Both the position numbers and the translations under genes were made by a program. From the NCBI GenBank assembly GCA_043819695.1, contig JBDREM010000034.1, forward strand, positions 1 to 21,122: 21,122 nucleotides of DNA, given 5' to 3'. The notes beneath the pieces are model-generated. The model had not been told where the DNA came from, searched no databases, and saw nothing but the letters and a program-made list of their open reading frames with translations. The stretch's first letter is position 1. Each line of letters begins with the position of its first letter. Positions 1 through 7,990 of the stretch are shown piece by piece. The DNA comes from CAYLQD01 sp043819695. GTDB lineage: Bacteria > Planctomycetota > PUPC01.

Positions 1-38
1 CGGAACGCGCGAATCTTGCTGATCACCGGCTCGTGCAC
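1..38 (-). CDS. Start of a further operon gene, cut by the window edge
   Basis: After the TGA of the VWA gene at 52-54, the minus strand reads a purine-rich GAGGAAAA stretch and then a GTG at 36-38. The frame stays open to the edge and begins M-H-E-P-V-I-S-K-I-R-A-F. This is a plausible start for the next gene of the operon, 13 nt downstream of the previous stop. Only 12 codons are visible, so no function can be given. In related MoxR/BatA operons the next gene is often a large membrane or coiled-coil protein, but that is family knowledge and not seen here. Confidence 0.4.
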   Translation of the reverse strand, partial: MHEPVISKIRAF

Positions 39-51
39 GTTAACGTTTTCC

Positions 52-2655
52 TCACGCCATATTCGCGCGTTTTCGCAACATCCATTCGACGCCAAGGAGC
101 GCGGTCATCAGGCCGAGGGCGAGCGGGTTAGCCCACAGGGCGAACTGATCGCCCTGCTCGATCACCTGCTTCCTCTTGCTGCCGATGCGCTCGGGGAGCG
201 CAGCCAGGTCCTTCAGCTCGACGATCCCGCCGCCGACGCCCGCGTCGGTCAGCTCGGCCAGGCGGACGCGGTTCGCCTCGGGATGGTCGAACTCGAACTG
301 CGACGCGACCTCGATACTCGCGGCCGCGGCGGCGCCCGCCTCGTACCCGGCGAGCGAGAGCTTGTAGAAGCCCGTCCGCTGCGGCACGTACCGAAGCTTA
401 TACGTCCCCGGCGAGCCGGGCACGGGCATCAACTGGACGGTCACGGGCGGCAGGCGGCCGGACGTCCCGCCGTCGCCGCCCTCGGCCGCCATCTCGATCT
501 TAACGGCCACGCTCGAGAGCCGCGCCGGCTTGCCGCTCGCGTCGAACACCTTCGCCGAGATCGTCGCCGCCTCGCCCAGCGGATAGCTCTCGCTGTCGGT
601 CTCGAGGATCGCCGATTTCCTGCCGCCCACGAGGCGCCCCTCGACGAGCGACCGGATGCACTGCGTCCAGAACGTATCGTAGAATCGCGTCCCGCGCCGG
701 TGCCACCGCCACGTCTCGTCGAAACCCATGAACGCGACGCGGCCGCGGCCGTAGAAGCTCGTGACCAGCACGGGCATCGGCTCGAGCTTGCCCCCGATGG
801 AGACGCTGCGGCTCGGGTCGAGCGTGCGCATCAGCACGGTCCCGTGCGCCTTCGCCTTCCTGATCGGAAACGTCCAGACGGCGCCCGGCAGCGACTGCCA
901 GACTCGCTCGGTGATCTCGCGCTCGGTCGAGAACCGGAGCAGCGGGCTGCTGAGGCCGTCCTCGGTCGGCTTGAGCGGCCACGCGCGGGCGCCCTTGTAG
1001 CCGTCGCCGACGGCCAGCCGCGCGCGGGCCATGTCCAGCTCGACCGGAAGCATGTTTCGGAGCGGCGCGCTGATGCGCGACTCGAAGAGCGCGAGGGTGT
1101 ATTCCTCCTTCTCGCCGGCGACGTAGAGCAGCCCGCCCGCCTTGTCGCTCACGAACTCCTCGAGCATCTTGAACCAGTCGGCGTCGAACGCGGCCGGGTC
1201 GGGGTCGACGTCGATCAGGATGACGACGTGGCAGTCGGCTTCGGCCAGCTCCTGGCTCGAGCGCGGCAGCCGCGTGAGCAGGCGGTTGCCGGCCTGCGGG
1301 TACCCCTTGCCGGCGCTCTGGAGCCAGCAACTGAGCGTGACGGACTTGTCGCGGATGAGCAGACCCCGGAGGCGGCGGAACTCCCAGGTCGGCGAGCCGC
1401 CGATGAGGAGGACGTTCGTCGAGGTCGTGACGACGCGGATCCCGCCGGCGACGGCGGCGTTGTCGCGCCGCAGATGCTCGTCGTCGAGCGGCGCGATCCT
1501 CAACGTATAGACATACTCGCCCTCCTCGCCGGGCTGCGGCGTGTGCTTGAGCGCGACCGGCTGGTCGACGGCGTCGACGCCGACCGATTCCTCCTTGCTC
1601 GCGACCTCCTCCTCGTTGTCCGACCCGAGCTTCTTGCGGTAGAGCTTCGCGACGATCCGCATCGGGCGCTCGTATCCGGAGCTCGAGACGAGGGCGACTA
1701 ACTCGGCCGGGTCGCCCGCGAACAGTGTCCGGTTCACCTGGAGACCCTTCGCGACCTTGATGTTGCGCGTCTTGCGCGACTTGCTCAGGCCGACGGGTAC
1801 GGCGAAGACGGTCACGCCCTCGCGCGCGGCGTACTTGCCGGCCGACGCGGTCGCGTCGAGCACGCGGTCGTTGTCCTGACCGTCACTGATGACGATGATG
1901 GCCGCGAGCCCGGCCGGCGCGATGGCCGCCGCCTGTTCGAGGATGGCATTGACGGCCCGGCCCAGGTATGTTCGCCCGCTCTGGACCTCGAGCACCAGTG
2001 CGCCGGGCTTGAACCGTTCCGGCGGTTGCCCGTCGGCCCCGGGGTTGCCGGCCTTCTCGGGATCGGGCGCAAGGCCGAGCCGGAACAGCTCCTTCGTGTT
2101 CACGCCGAACGAGTAGACGTGGACGGGGTTCTTCGCGGCGAGGCGATTGAGGAAGTCGGTCGCCGGGTTGTTGAGCGCGGCCGCGATGATCTCCTGCCGC
2201 GTGAAGCGCTTCCTCGCGGTCAGGTCGAGGCCGGTGGCCGCGGCGACGCCGGCCGCGGCGGCCGGATCGCTGTAGAAATCGTCGATCGTGATGCTCTCGG
2301 ACCCGTCGACGAGCACGATGACCGGCGAGAGCGTCTCGCGGACGCGCGACTCGAAGAGCGTCGGCTCGAGGAACAGCAGAAGTGCGAGCAGGATGGCGGC
2401 GGTCCGCACGCCGGCGAGGAAGCGCTTCCGCCCGCGCGAGGCCGTCCGCCCTTCACGCCTGTAGAGCGCGAACGTGAGCCAGACGAGCGCGGCGACGCAC
2501 GCGAGCGTCAGCAGCAGGCCCCAGCCCTCGGGCATTCCGAGGAACCGCAGCGCGAGGTCCTCGGTCTCGACCGCGTCGTAGTCGAAGTTGATGAGCCACT
2601 TCGCCACGCGGTCGAGCGGGCCGTCGGCCGTTTCCGCTGCGATCAGCACGTTCAT
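52..2655 (-). CDS. Large membrane VWA protein with a glutamine-amidotransferase-like domain
   Basis: This is an 867-aa membrane protein. Two N-terminal membrane segments (about 46-65 and 82-98) are followed by a von Willebrand A domain. The domain keeps the metal-site signature D117-G-S119-E-S121, a T229 loop (RTYLG) and an ISDGQD strand near 256-261. From about 413 a class-I glutamine-amidotransferase-like fold starts (VLLIGG) and ends with a GRGRVAFMGFDETWRW motif near 636-651. No nucleophile-elbow cysteine is apparent, so it is probably non-catalytic. An Ig-like or beta-rich segment (about 685-785) and a last membrane segment (about 845-861) close the protein. Start is ATG with AGGAAAG about 12 nt upstream. 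It lies 15 nt after the BatA-type gene and is probably co-transcribed with it. Family knowledge links such proteins to MoxR ATPases. The substrate is unknown. Confidence 0.85.
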   Translation of the reverse strand: MNVLIAAETADGPLDRVAKWLINFDYDAVETEDLALRFLGMPEGWGLLLTLACVAALVWLTFALYRREGRTASRGRKRFLAGVRTAAILLALLLFLEPTLFESRVRETLSPVIVLVDGSESITIDDFYSDPAAAAGVAAATGLDLTARKRFTRQEIIAAALNNPATDFLNRLAAKNPVHVYSFGVNTKELFRLGLAPDPEKAGNPGADGQPPERFKPGALVLEVQSGRTYLGRAVNAILEQAAAIAPAGLAAIIVISDGQDNDRVLDATASAGKYAAREGVTVFAVPVGLSKSRKTRNIKVAKGLQVNRTLFAGDPAELVALVSSSGYERPMRIVAKLYRKKLGSDNEEEVASKEESVGVDAVDQPVALKHTPQPGEEGEYVYTLRIAPLDDEHLRRDNAAVAGGIRVVTTSTNVLLIGGSPTWEFRRLRGLLIRDKSVTLSCWLQSAGKGYPQAGNRLLTRLPRSSQELAEADCHVVILIDVDPDPAAFDADWFKMLEEFVSDKAGGLLYVAGEKEEYTLALFESRISAPLRNMLPVELDMARARLAVGDGYKGARAWPLKPTEDGLSSPLLRFSTEREITERVWQSLPGAVWTFPIRKAKAHGTVLMRTLDPSRSVSIGGKLEPMPVLVTSFYGRGRVAFMGFDETWRWHRRGTRFYDTFWTQCIRSLVEGRLVGGRKSAILETDSESYPLGEAATISAKVFDASGKPARLSSVAVKIEMAAEGGDGGTSGRLPPVTVQLMPVPGSPGTYKLRYVPQRTGFYKLSLAGYEAGAAAAASIEVASQFEFDHPEANRVRLAELTDAGVGGGIVELKDLAALPERIGSKRKQVIEQGDQFALWANPLALGLMTALLGVEWMLRKRANMA

Positions 2656-2670
2656 ACGCGAATCACTTTC

Positions 2671-4950
2671 CTACGTCTTGTGGTGCCCGAACTTCCGGCC
2701 GAGGAACGACTCGAGCGCCAGGCAGCAGCCGAGCGCGATGAGGACAACACGCCACAGGCTGACGCGCTCCTCGGGCGCGTTCTCCCATATGTCGTCGGCC
2801 GTGGTGCCGTACGTGATGCCCAGCTCGGCCAGGCGGGTCTTGAAACGCGGGACGTCGACCCGCCGGAGGTCGCTCTCGCGGGTGTCGAGTGTCGCCGCGA
2901 AGTACTCGATGTTCAGCCCCTTCCGCGCCGGCTCGGCCGCGCCGGCCGAACGGCTCTTCAGCTTGACGGCGTAGATGCCGGCCGACCGCGTCTCGTCGAT
3001 GGTGACGACGGCGGCTCCGTCGGCGCCGACCTGCGCGGCGCGCCGGAGCGCTCCGCCGCGCTTCGGCGGATCGACGGTCACCTCGAGATCGAACCGCGAC
3101 AGGTCGACTGGCATCGTGTATCGCGCTCCGACGGTCAGGTTGCGCGTGCCGCCGGTGCGGGTGTGGAGGTGCTCGACGAGCCGGTGCATCACGACGGGAT
3201 ACGTCCGCATCCTCGGCCACGTGTTCCACTCGGCATCGGCGGATGACGTGCCAAGCACGACGGTGCCCTTCCCGATTCGCTTCTCGACCATTGCGACGCT
3301 GCGGCCGGCGTCGCCGTAGCGGGCGACGACCGTCAGGCCGTTCTTCTCGAGGTCCGCGGGCAGTTTCAGCGGGAACCGGCGGTAGAACCGCGCTCCGCCG
3401 ACGAGCACGGCGAGTTCGTCGCGGAAGTCGGCCATCACCGGGTGGCCCAGGTGGCCGGAGCTGAGCCGGACGAACTTGCCGCCGGTGCGCGCGGCCGCTG
3501 CGGGGTCGCCGACGGCGCTCTCGAGCTCACACGGTGCGATTCCTTTCCCGCCGTTGTAGAACAGGCGGCCGAACGCGGCGGGCTCGACGAGGTCGCCGGG
3601 GAAGATGGCGAGGCCGCCGCCGCGGCGCACGAAGCGCTCCAGCATCTCGATCTGCGCGGGCGCCAGCCGCGCGACGTTCGCAAGGATGACGACGGCCGAC
3701 CGGTCGACGTGCGCCGCCGTGAGAGCGGCCGCGTCGATAACCTTCACGTTGACGCCGAACCGTGCGACCGACGGCGAGAGGGCGTGCCGCAGCGTGTACG
3801 TCTCCGACTCGGTCCGGTCGAGCGCGGGCTCGCCGTCGACGAGCAAGACGTTGATGCCGCCGCTTACGTCGAGCGCGAGCGAGCGCACGTTGTCGACCGG
3901 GAGGGGATCGCCGCCGATCTCGGCCGTGACGCCGTAGGACCCGGCGGTCTTGAACGTGTAGAAGAGGGTGACCTTCGCCTTGCCGCCGGCGGCGATCTTG
4001 TCGATCGTCTTCGTGGGCTGCGGGTTGGCGCCGTAGACGGGCGACCGGACGGTGAACGTGACGGGCACGTCGGAGGCGTCGCCGGGCCCGAGGTTCCTGA
4101 CGGTCGCGGTCAGCTCGGCGATCACGCCGGCTTGCGTTATCTTCTCGCGAGGGGCGAGGCCGACGACGGCGAGGTTGGCGAAGTCGCGCGGGTCGGACGG
4201 GCCGCAGTCGGCGAGGTAAATACGGACGCCGAGGTCCTTCGCCTCGGCGAGCTGCTTGTCGAGCTCGGCCCGCTGCGCCTCGACGAACGACCAGTCGGCG
4301 CGGCGGCAATCGGTGGCGATCACGAGCGCCTTGTTGGAGCTCTCGGCGCCGCGGAGCGCGATCAGGCCGCGCTCGATGAGGCCGGCCGGGCCGAGCCGGA
4401 GGTCCGCCGGCTCGGTGTGTTCGAGGCCCGACTGAATCCGCCGGGCGAACTCGCGGTCGACCTTCAACGCGGCCGGCAGCTTGTGGCCGGGCGTGTCCGT
4501 CGCGACGAGGGCGAACGTGTCCTTGCGGTGCGTGGCCACGATCTTCTCGAGCAGCTCGCCCGTTACCCGCTTCGCGCGGTCGAAGCACGTGCCGGCTCCG
4601 CCGACGCTCTGGCCGGCGCTGTAAGAGTCGTCGAGGACGACGGCCCAGTCGGTGGTGGAGCCGACGAACCGTCCGACGCCGGGCGCAGCGCCGCTGCTGA
4701 AGAACACCTTGCTGACGGCGAGGACGACGAGCAGGATGATGAGGCAGCGCAGCGCGAGCAGGATGAGCTGCTCGATGGTGATGCGGCGCTTGTTCCGCCT
4801 GATGGCGATCAGCAGCCATTCCATCGCGGCCCAGTCGATGATGCGGAACCGCCGCCGGTTGAGCAGATGGATGATGATGGGGACGCCGATGAGGGCCGAG
4901 CCCCACATCAATCCGGAGTTGATCGCGCTGAACGGGAACCAGGGCGGCAC
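2671..4950 (-). CDS. BatA-type membrane protein with VWA and amidotransferase-like domains
   Basis: This 759-aa protein begins with the BatA (aerotolerance regulator) N-terminal domain. A first helix near 13-30 ends in IIIHLLNRRRFR, then comes WAAMEWLL, an arginine-rich stretch and a second helix at about 62-83. A VWA domain follows with an intact metal site D107-D-S109-Y-S111. A CARDB-like beta domain occupies about 272-345. A class-I amidotransferase-like fold (about 366-600) contains ERFVRRGGG at 438-446 and no obvious catalytic cysteine. A C-terminal membrane helix lies at about 731-749. The start is GTG, supported by AAGGAG 7 nt upstream. It sits 12 nt after the DUF58 gene. Bat proteins are membrane-anchored VWA partners of MoxR ATPases, linked in some bacteria to stress or aerotolerance. 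The exact role here is inference. Confidence 0.87.
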   Translation of the reverse strand: MPPWFPFSAINSGLMWGSALIGVPIIIHLLNRRRFRIIDWAAMEWLLIAIRRNKRRITIEQLILLALRCLIILLVVLAVSKVFFSSGAAPGVGRFVGSTTDWAVVLDDSYSAGQSVGGAGTCFDRAKRVTGELLEKIVATHRKDTFALVATDTPGHKLPAALKVDREFARRIQSGLEHTEPADLRLGPAGLIERGLIALRGAESSNKALVIATDCRRADWSFVEAQRAELDKQLAEAKDLGVRIYLADCGPSDPRDFANLAVVGLAPREKITQAGVIAELTATVRNLGPGDASDVPVTFTVRSPVYGANPQPTKTIDKIAAGGKAKVTLFYTFKTAGSYGVTAEIGGDPLPVDNVRSLALDVSGGINVLLVDGEPALDRTESETYTLRHALSPSVARFGVNVKVIDAAALTAAHVDRSAVVILANVARLAPAQIEMLERFVRRGGGLAIFPGDLVEPAAFGRLFYNGGKGIAPCELESAVGDPAAAARTGGKFVRLSSGHLGHPVMADFRDELAVLVGGARFYRRFPLKLPADLEKNGLTVVARYGDAGRSVAMVEKRIGKGTVVLGTSSADAEWNTWPRMRTYPVVMHRLVEHLHTRTGGTRNLTVGARYTMPVDLSRFDLEVTVDPPKRGGALRRAAQVGADGAAVVTIDETRSAGIYAVKLKSRSAGAAEPARKGLNIEYFAATLDTRESDLRRVDVPRFKTRLAELGITYGTTADDIWENAPEERVSLWRVVLIALGCCLALESFLGRKFGHHKT

Positions 4951-4962
4951 GGAGCGGCTCCT

Positions 4963-5856
4963 TTATTTCCGCCTCGATGCGAGGTAACTGGAGAGCGCGG
5001 CGTCGAGGTTGTCGGTCGTTTTCAGTTGCACGAAGTCGACGTTGTTGGCGATGCACCTGCGGCGGAGCTGCGTGTTGAACTCGCCGAACGCGTCGAGGTA
5101 CGCGTCGCGCAGCGAACGGGGCTCGACGAGCGCCTCGGGATATTCCTCGAGCCCGCGGAACAGGGTGTTCCGCTGGAACGGGAACGTCAGCTCGAATTCG
5201 TCGAGCACCTGGAACACGATCACGTCGTGGCGCCGGTGCCTGAATTGCTGGATGCCCTTGATGATGCCGTCGACCGATGCGAACAGGTCGCTGATGATGA
5301 CGATCACGCCGCGGCGCGTGATCTTCTCGGCGAGCTCCGCGAAGATGTGCCCGAGTTCGGTCTTCCGCTCGGGCGACGTGCCGACGACCTCGCTGAGCAT
5401 CGTCTTCAGTTGCGCCGGGTGGCCGCTCGGCGGGACGTGCGTCCGCACCTCGGTGTCGAACAGCGTGAGCGAGACCGCGTCTTGCTGGCGCAGGAGCAGG
5501 AATGCGAGCGAGGCCGCGATGCACGAGGCGTAGTCGAACTTGTTCATGCGGCCCGGCGAGCCGTACTTCATCGACTCGCTCATGTCGAGCAGGATGTAGC
5601 CGCGGAGGTTCGTCTCTTCCTCGTACTGCTTGATGTAAAGCCGGTCGGATTTCGACCAGACCTTCCAGTCGACGTGGCGGATGTCGTCGCCGGGCACGTA
5701 CTCGCGGTGCTGGGCGAACTCGACGCTGAATCCGTGGAACGGGCTCTTGTGCATGCCCGAGATGAAGCCCTCGACGATCAGCCGGGCCCTGAGCTCGAGC
5801 TGCGAGATCTTCATCAGGACTTTCGGGTCGAGATATTTGCGGTAGTCTTCGGCCAA
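4963..5856 (-). CDS. DUF58 VWA-like protein, MoxR partner
   Basis: This 297-aa protein is a full-length DUF58 family member. The family signature is clear at residues 43-82: FSVEFAQHREYVPGDD, then RHVDWKVWSKSDR, then KQYEEETN. A VWA-type metal site D91-M-S93-E-S95 follows, and a second acidic strand near ISDLF. There is no signal peptide or membrane segment, so it is probably cytoplasmic. The start is TTG at 5854-5856. It is favoured because the conserved DPKVLxKISxLELRAR opening lies directly after it, and because AAGGA in the last codons of the MoxR gene can serve as its ribosome site. Only 3 nt separate it from MoxR, which suggests translational coupling. DUF58 proteins are almost always encoded beside MoxR ATPases and are thought to be their adaptor or substrate. 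Confidence 0.92.
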   Translation of the reverse strand: MAEDYRKYLDPKVLMKISQLELRARLIVEGFISGMHKSPFHGFSVEFAQHREYVPGDDIRHVDWKVWSKSDRLYIKQYEEETNLRGYILLDMSESMKYGSPGRMNKFDYASCIAASLAFLLLRQQDAVSLTLFDTEVRTHVPPSGHPAQLKTMLSEVVGTSPERKTELGHIFAELAEKITRRGVIVIISDLFASVDGIIKGIQQFRHRRHDVIVFQVLDEFELTFPFQRNTLFRGLEEYPEALVEPRSLRDAYLDAFGEFNTQLRRRCIANNVDFVQLKTTDNLDAALSSYLASRRK

Positions 5857-5859
5857 GGG

Positions 5860-6924
5860 TTATTCCTTGAACGTCGTCTCGAGCTTCGGGTCGTTCGTCA
5901 AGGCTGCTTCCTTCGCGGGCGTGGTCTCGATGAGCTTCTCGACGATCTTGTCGGGCGTGACGCCCTCGCTGTCGGCGTTGAAGTTGGTGATGATGCGGTG
6001 CCGCAGGACGGGGCACGCAACGCGCTTGATGTCGCCGGTCGATGCGCAGTACCGCCCCCGGAGGACGGCATAGGCCCGCGCGGCAAGGACGAGGAACTGG
6101 CACGCCCTCGGGCCGGCGCCCCAACTCACGTAGTCGCGGATGAAGTCCGGCACGCCTTCTTGCTCGTGTACGCGCGTCTTCCGGACGAGCGACATCGCGT
6201 AGTGGATGACGTGCGGCGCGGCCGGCACGCGGCGGACGGTCTTCTGGAGCGTGAGGATGTCGGCGCCGCTGAGCACCTGCGCGACCTCGGCCTCCTCGAT
6301 CGCGGTCATGTTCTGGACGATGTCGAACTCCTCGTCCCAGTTCGGGTAGTTGACGAAGATCTTGAACATGAAGCGGTCCTGCTGCGCCTCGGGCAGCGGG
6401 TAGGTGCCCTCCTGCTCGATGGGGTTCTGCGTGGCGAGCACGAAGAAGGGCGGGTCGAGCGGGTGTCGTTCGCCGCCGATGGTGACCTGCCGCTCCTGCA
6501 TCGCCTCGAGCAGTGCGGCCTGCGTTTTCGGCGGCGTGCGGTTGATCTCGTCGGCCAGGATGATGTTGGCGAAGATGGGGCCGGGTAGGAAGCGGAACTC
6601 GCGCCGCCTCGTCGCCCTGTCCTCCTGGATGACGTCGGTGCCGGTGATGTCCGACGGCATGAGGTCGGGCGTGAACTGGATGCGGTTGAACGAGAGCGAG
6701 AGCGACCTTGCGAGCGTGCTGATGAGGAGCGTCTTGGCGAGGCCGGGCACGCCCTCTAGGATGCAGTGGCCGCGCGAGAAGATCGAGATGAGCAATTCCT
6801 CGATCACCCGGTCCATCCCGACGATCACGTTCGCCAGTTCCGCGCGGATCGTCTCGAACGATTCCTTCATCTTGTCCACTGCGGCGAGATCGTCTTGCGA
6901 CAGTGCTCCGGGCTGTTCGGACAT
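5860..6924 (-). CDS. MoxR-family AAA+ ATPase
   Basis: This 354-aa AAA+ ATPase has Walker A at 58-65 (GVPGLAKT), Walker B at 121-126 (IILADE followed by INR), sensor 1 at 164-168 (ATQNP) and the MoxR-typical PLPEAQQDRF at 176-185. All ATPase motifs are intact and the length is usual for the family. The start ATG is supported by a perfect AGGAGG (6931-6936) with a 6-nt spacer, the strongest ribosome site in the operon. It therefore may be the most highly translated member. It lies 19 nt after the alpha-toroid gene and 3 nt before the DUF58 gene. MoxR ATPases act as cytoplasmic chaperones that remodel or insert cofactors into VWA-linked targets. The client in this operon is not known. Confidence 0.95.
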   Translation of the reverse strand: MSEQPGALSQDDLAAVDKMKESFETIRAELANVIVGMDRVIEELLISIFSRGHCILEGVPGLAKTLLISTLARSLSLSFNRIQFTPDLMPSDITGTDVIQEDRATRRREFRFLPGPIFANIILADEINRTPPKTQAALLEAMQERQVTIGGERHPLDPPFFVLATQNPIEQEGTYPLPEAQQDRFMFKIFVNYPNWDEEFDIVQNMTAIEEAEVAQVLSGADILTLQKTVRRVPAAPHVIHYAMSLVRKTRVHEQEGVPDFIRDYVSWGAGPRACQFLVLAARAYAVLRGRYCASTGDIKRVACPVLRHRIITNFNADSEGVTPDKIVEKLIETTPAKEAALTNDPKLETTFKE

Positions 6925-6930
6925 TCTGTG

Positions 6931-6936
6931 CCTCCT
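6931..6936 (-). promoter_or_regulatory. Strong ribosome binding site of the MoxR gene
   Basis: The minus strand reads AGGAGG, 6 nt before the ATG of the MoxR ATPase. Most other genes of the operon have weaker sites (AAGGA, AGGAAAG) and several use GTG or TTG starts, so this perfect site stands out. Confidence 0.75.
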
Positions 6937-6943
6937 CTCAGAA

Positions 6944-7990
6944 CTATTTCTGCACGACGGGCAGGGTGCCGTACGGCAGTTGCAGGATGATCAACGCGAT
7001 CGACGTTCCGTAGACGTGGCCGACGCCGTCGCCCTGCCACGCGCCGTTGCTCTGGGCCTTGACGAGCCAATCGCGTATCTTGGGGTAGTAATCTTTCCAC
7101 GTTTTCCCGCCGTGCTGGTATAGCGCTTCGGCGAGGTAGAGGTGCGCGTAGTAGAAGTGGCCGCCGCCCCCGCCGAGCATCGACGGGTAGCGCTTGAGGC
7201 AGTAGTCGAGGGTTGACTTCGTGAGCGGGTCGTCGTACTTCCCGGCGCTGAACAGGCAGGTGAGCGCGGCCGCGGTGATGGCCGGCCGGCTGCTGCCCTG
7301 GCCGCCGCGTACCTGCCGCGCCGAGTAAGCGATCCCGCCGTCCTGCACCTTCGATTTCTTCAGATACTCGAACGACTTGTCGATGACGGCCTTGTTGACC
7401 TGCACGCCCGCGTTCTGGCAGGCGCGGAGCGCCTGCACCTGCGTGACGGTGACGGAGCCTTCGTCGGACTGGCCCGACGGCGTGTAGATCCATCCGCCGA
7501 GCGGGCTCTGCGCGGCCTCGGTGAGCTTGATCCCGCGCTGAAGCGCGACGCGGATGCGCCGTTCGAGCCGCTTGCTGCCCCCCATGCCGAGGCTCTCGGC
7601 GAGGAAGAGCATGCAGAATCCGTGGCCGTACATCGAGCGCGACTCCTCGGCCCGCGAGCAGATGAGCCCGGTCGGCCCCTGCTGCGAGAGGGCCCAGTGG
7701 ATCGCCTTGCGGATGTTCTTCGCGTGGGGGCCGCGCGTCGGCGTGCTGCCGCTCGAGAGCAGCGCGACGCCTGCGAGGCCCGTCATCGCGGCCTTGTAGC
7801 TGCCGCCGTAGCCCGTCCCGCCCGACCACGAGCCGCGCTGGTCCTGCTTGCTCGCCAGGAACGCCAGGCCCTTTTTTATCGCCTCCTCGGCCTGCGCGGT
7901 CACCATGTCGGGCCGCGGGTCGGCGGCAAATGCGGCCGGACAAATCAGGCAGGCGGCCAGGGCCGCCGCAATGAACTTACTGCTTCTCAT
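6944..7990 (-). CDS. Secreted alpha-toroid (prenyltransferase/squalene oxidase repeat) protein
   Basis: This 348-aa protein starts with a signal peptide (about 1-22, cut near AFA-AD) and consists of helical repeats typical of the squalene cyclase/prenyltransferase toroid. Repeat features include GLAFLASKQDQRGSW (41-55), a GHGFCMLFLAESLG helix (122-135), GGWIYTPS (165-172) with SVTVTQVQALRA (179-190), and YYAHLYLAEALYQ (280-292) with VYGTSIALIILQLPYG. Aspartates near the first repeats do not form a cyclase DxDD motif and no zinc-site set is obvious. An exported toroid also argues against triterpene synthesis. It overlaps the end of the propeller gene by 14 nt and precedes MoxR by 19 nt, so it belongs to the same transcript. 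A role as an exported binding or scaffold protein linked to the MoxR system is inference. Confidence 0.82.
   Translation of the reverse strand: MRSSKFIAAALAACLICPAAFAADPRPDMVTAQAEEAIKKGLAFLASKQDQRGSWSGGTGYGGSYKAAMTGLAGVALLSSGSTPTRGPHAKNIRKAIHWALSQQGPTGLICSRAEESRSMYGHGFCMLFLAESLGMGGSKRLERRIRVALQRGIKLTEAAQSPLGGWIYTPSGQSDEGSVTVTQVQALRACQNAGVQVNKAVIDKSFEYLKKSKVQDGGIAYSARQVRGGQGSSRPAITAAALTCLFSAGKYDDPLTKSTLDYCLKRYPSMLGGGGGHFYYAHLYLAEALYQHGGKTWKDYYPKIRDWLVKAQSNGAWQGDGVGHVYGTSIALIILQLPYGTLPVVQK

Noticed and set aside
16..1701. A 561-codon plus-strand frame opposite the large VWA protein
   Set aside because: It has low-complexity Arg/Asp/Glu/Ala composition, no ribosome site and no family resemblance, while the minus-strand protein has clear domains.
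3442..6588. A 1048-codon open frame on the plus strand
   Set aside because: It lies opposite the MoxR, DUF58 and BatA-type genes, is rich in Arg, Asp, Glu and Val with no domain pattern, and is a shadow caused by high GC at third codon positions.
6944..7990. A functional squalene-hopene cyclase
   Set aside because: The protein is about half the usual length, has a signal peptide and lacks the DxDD motif.
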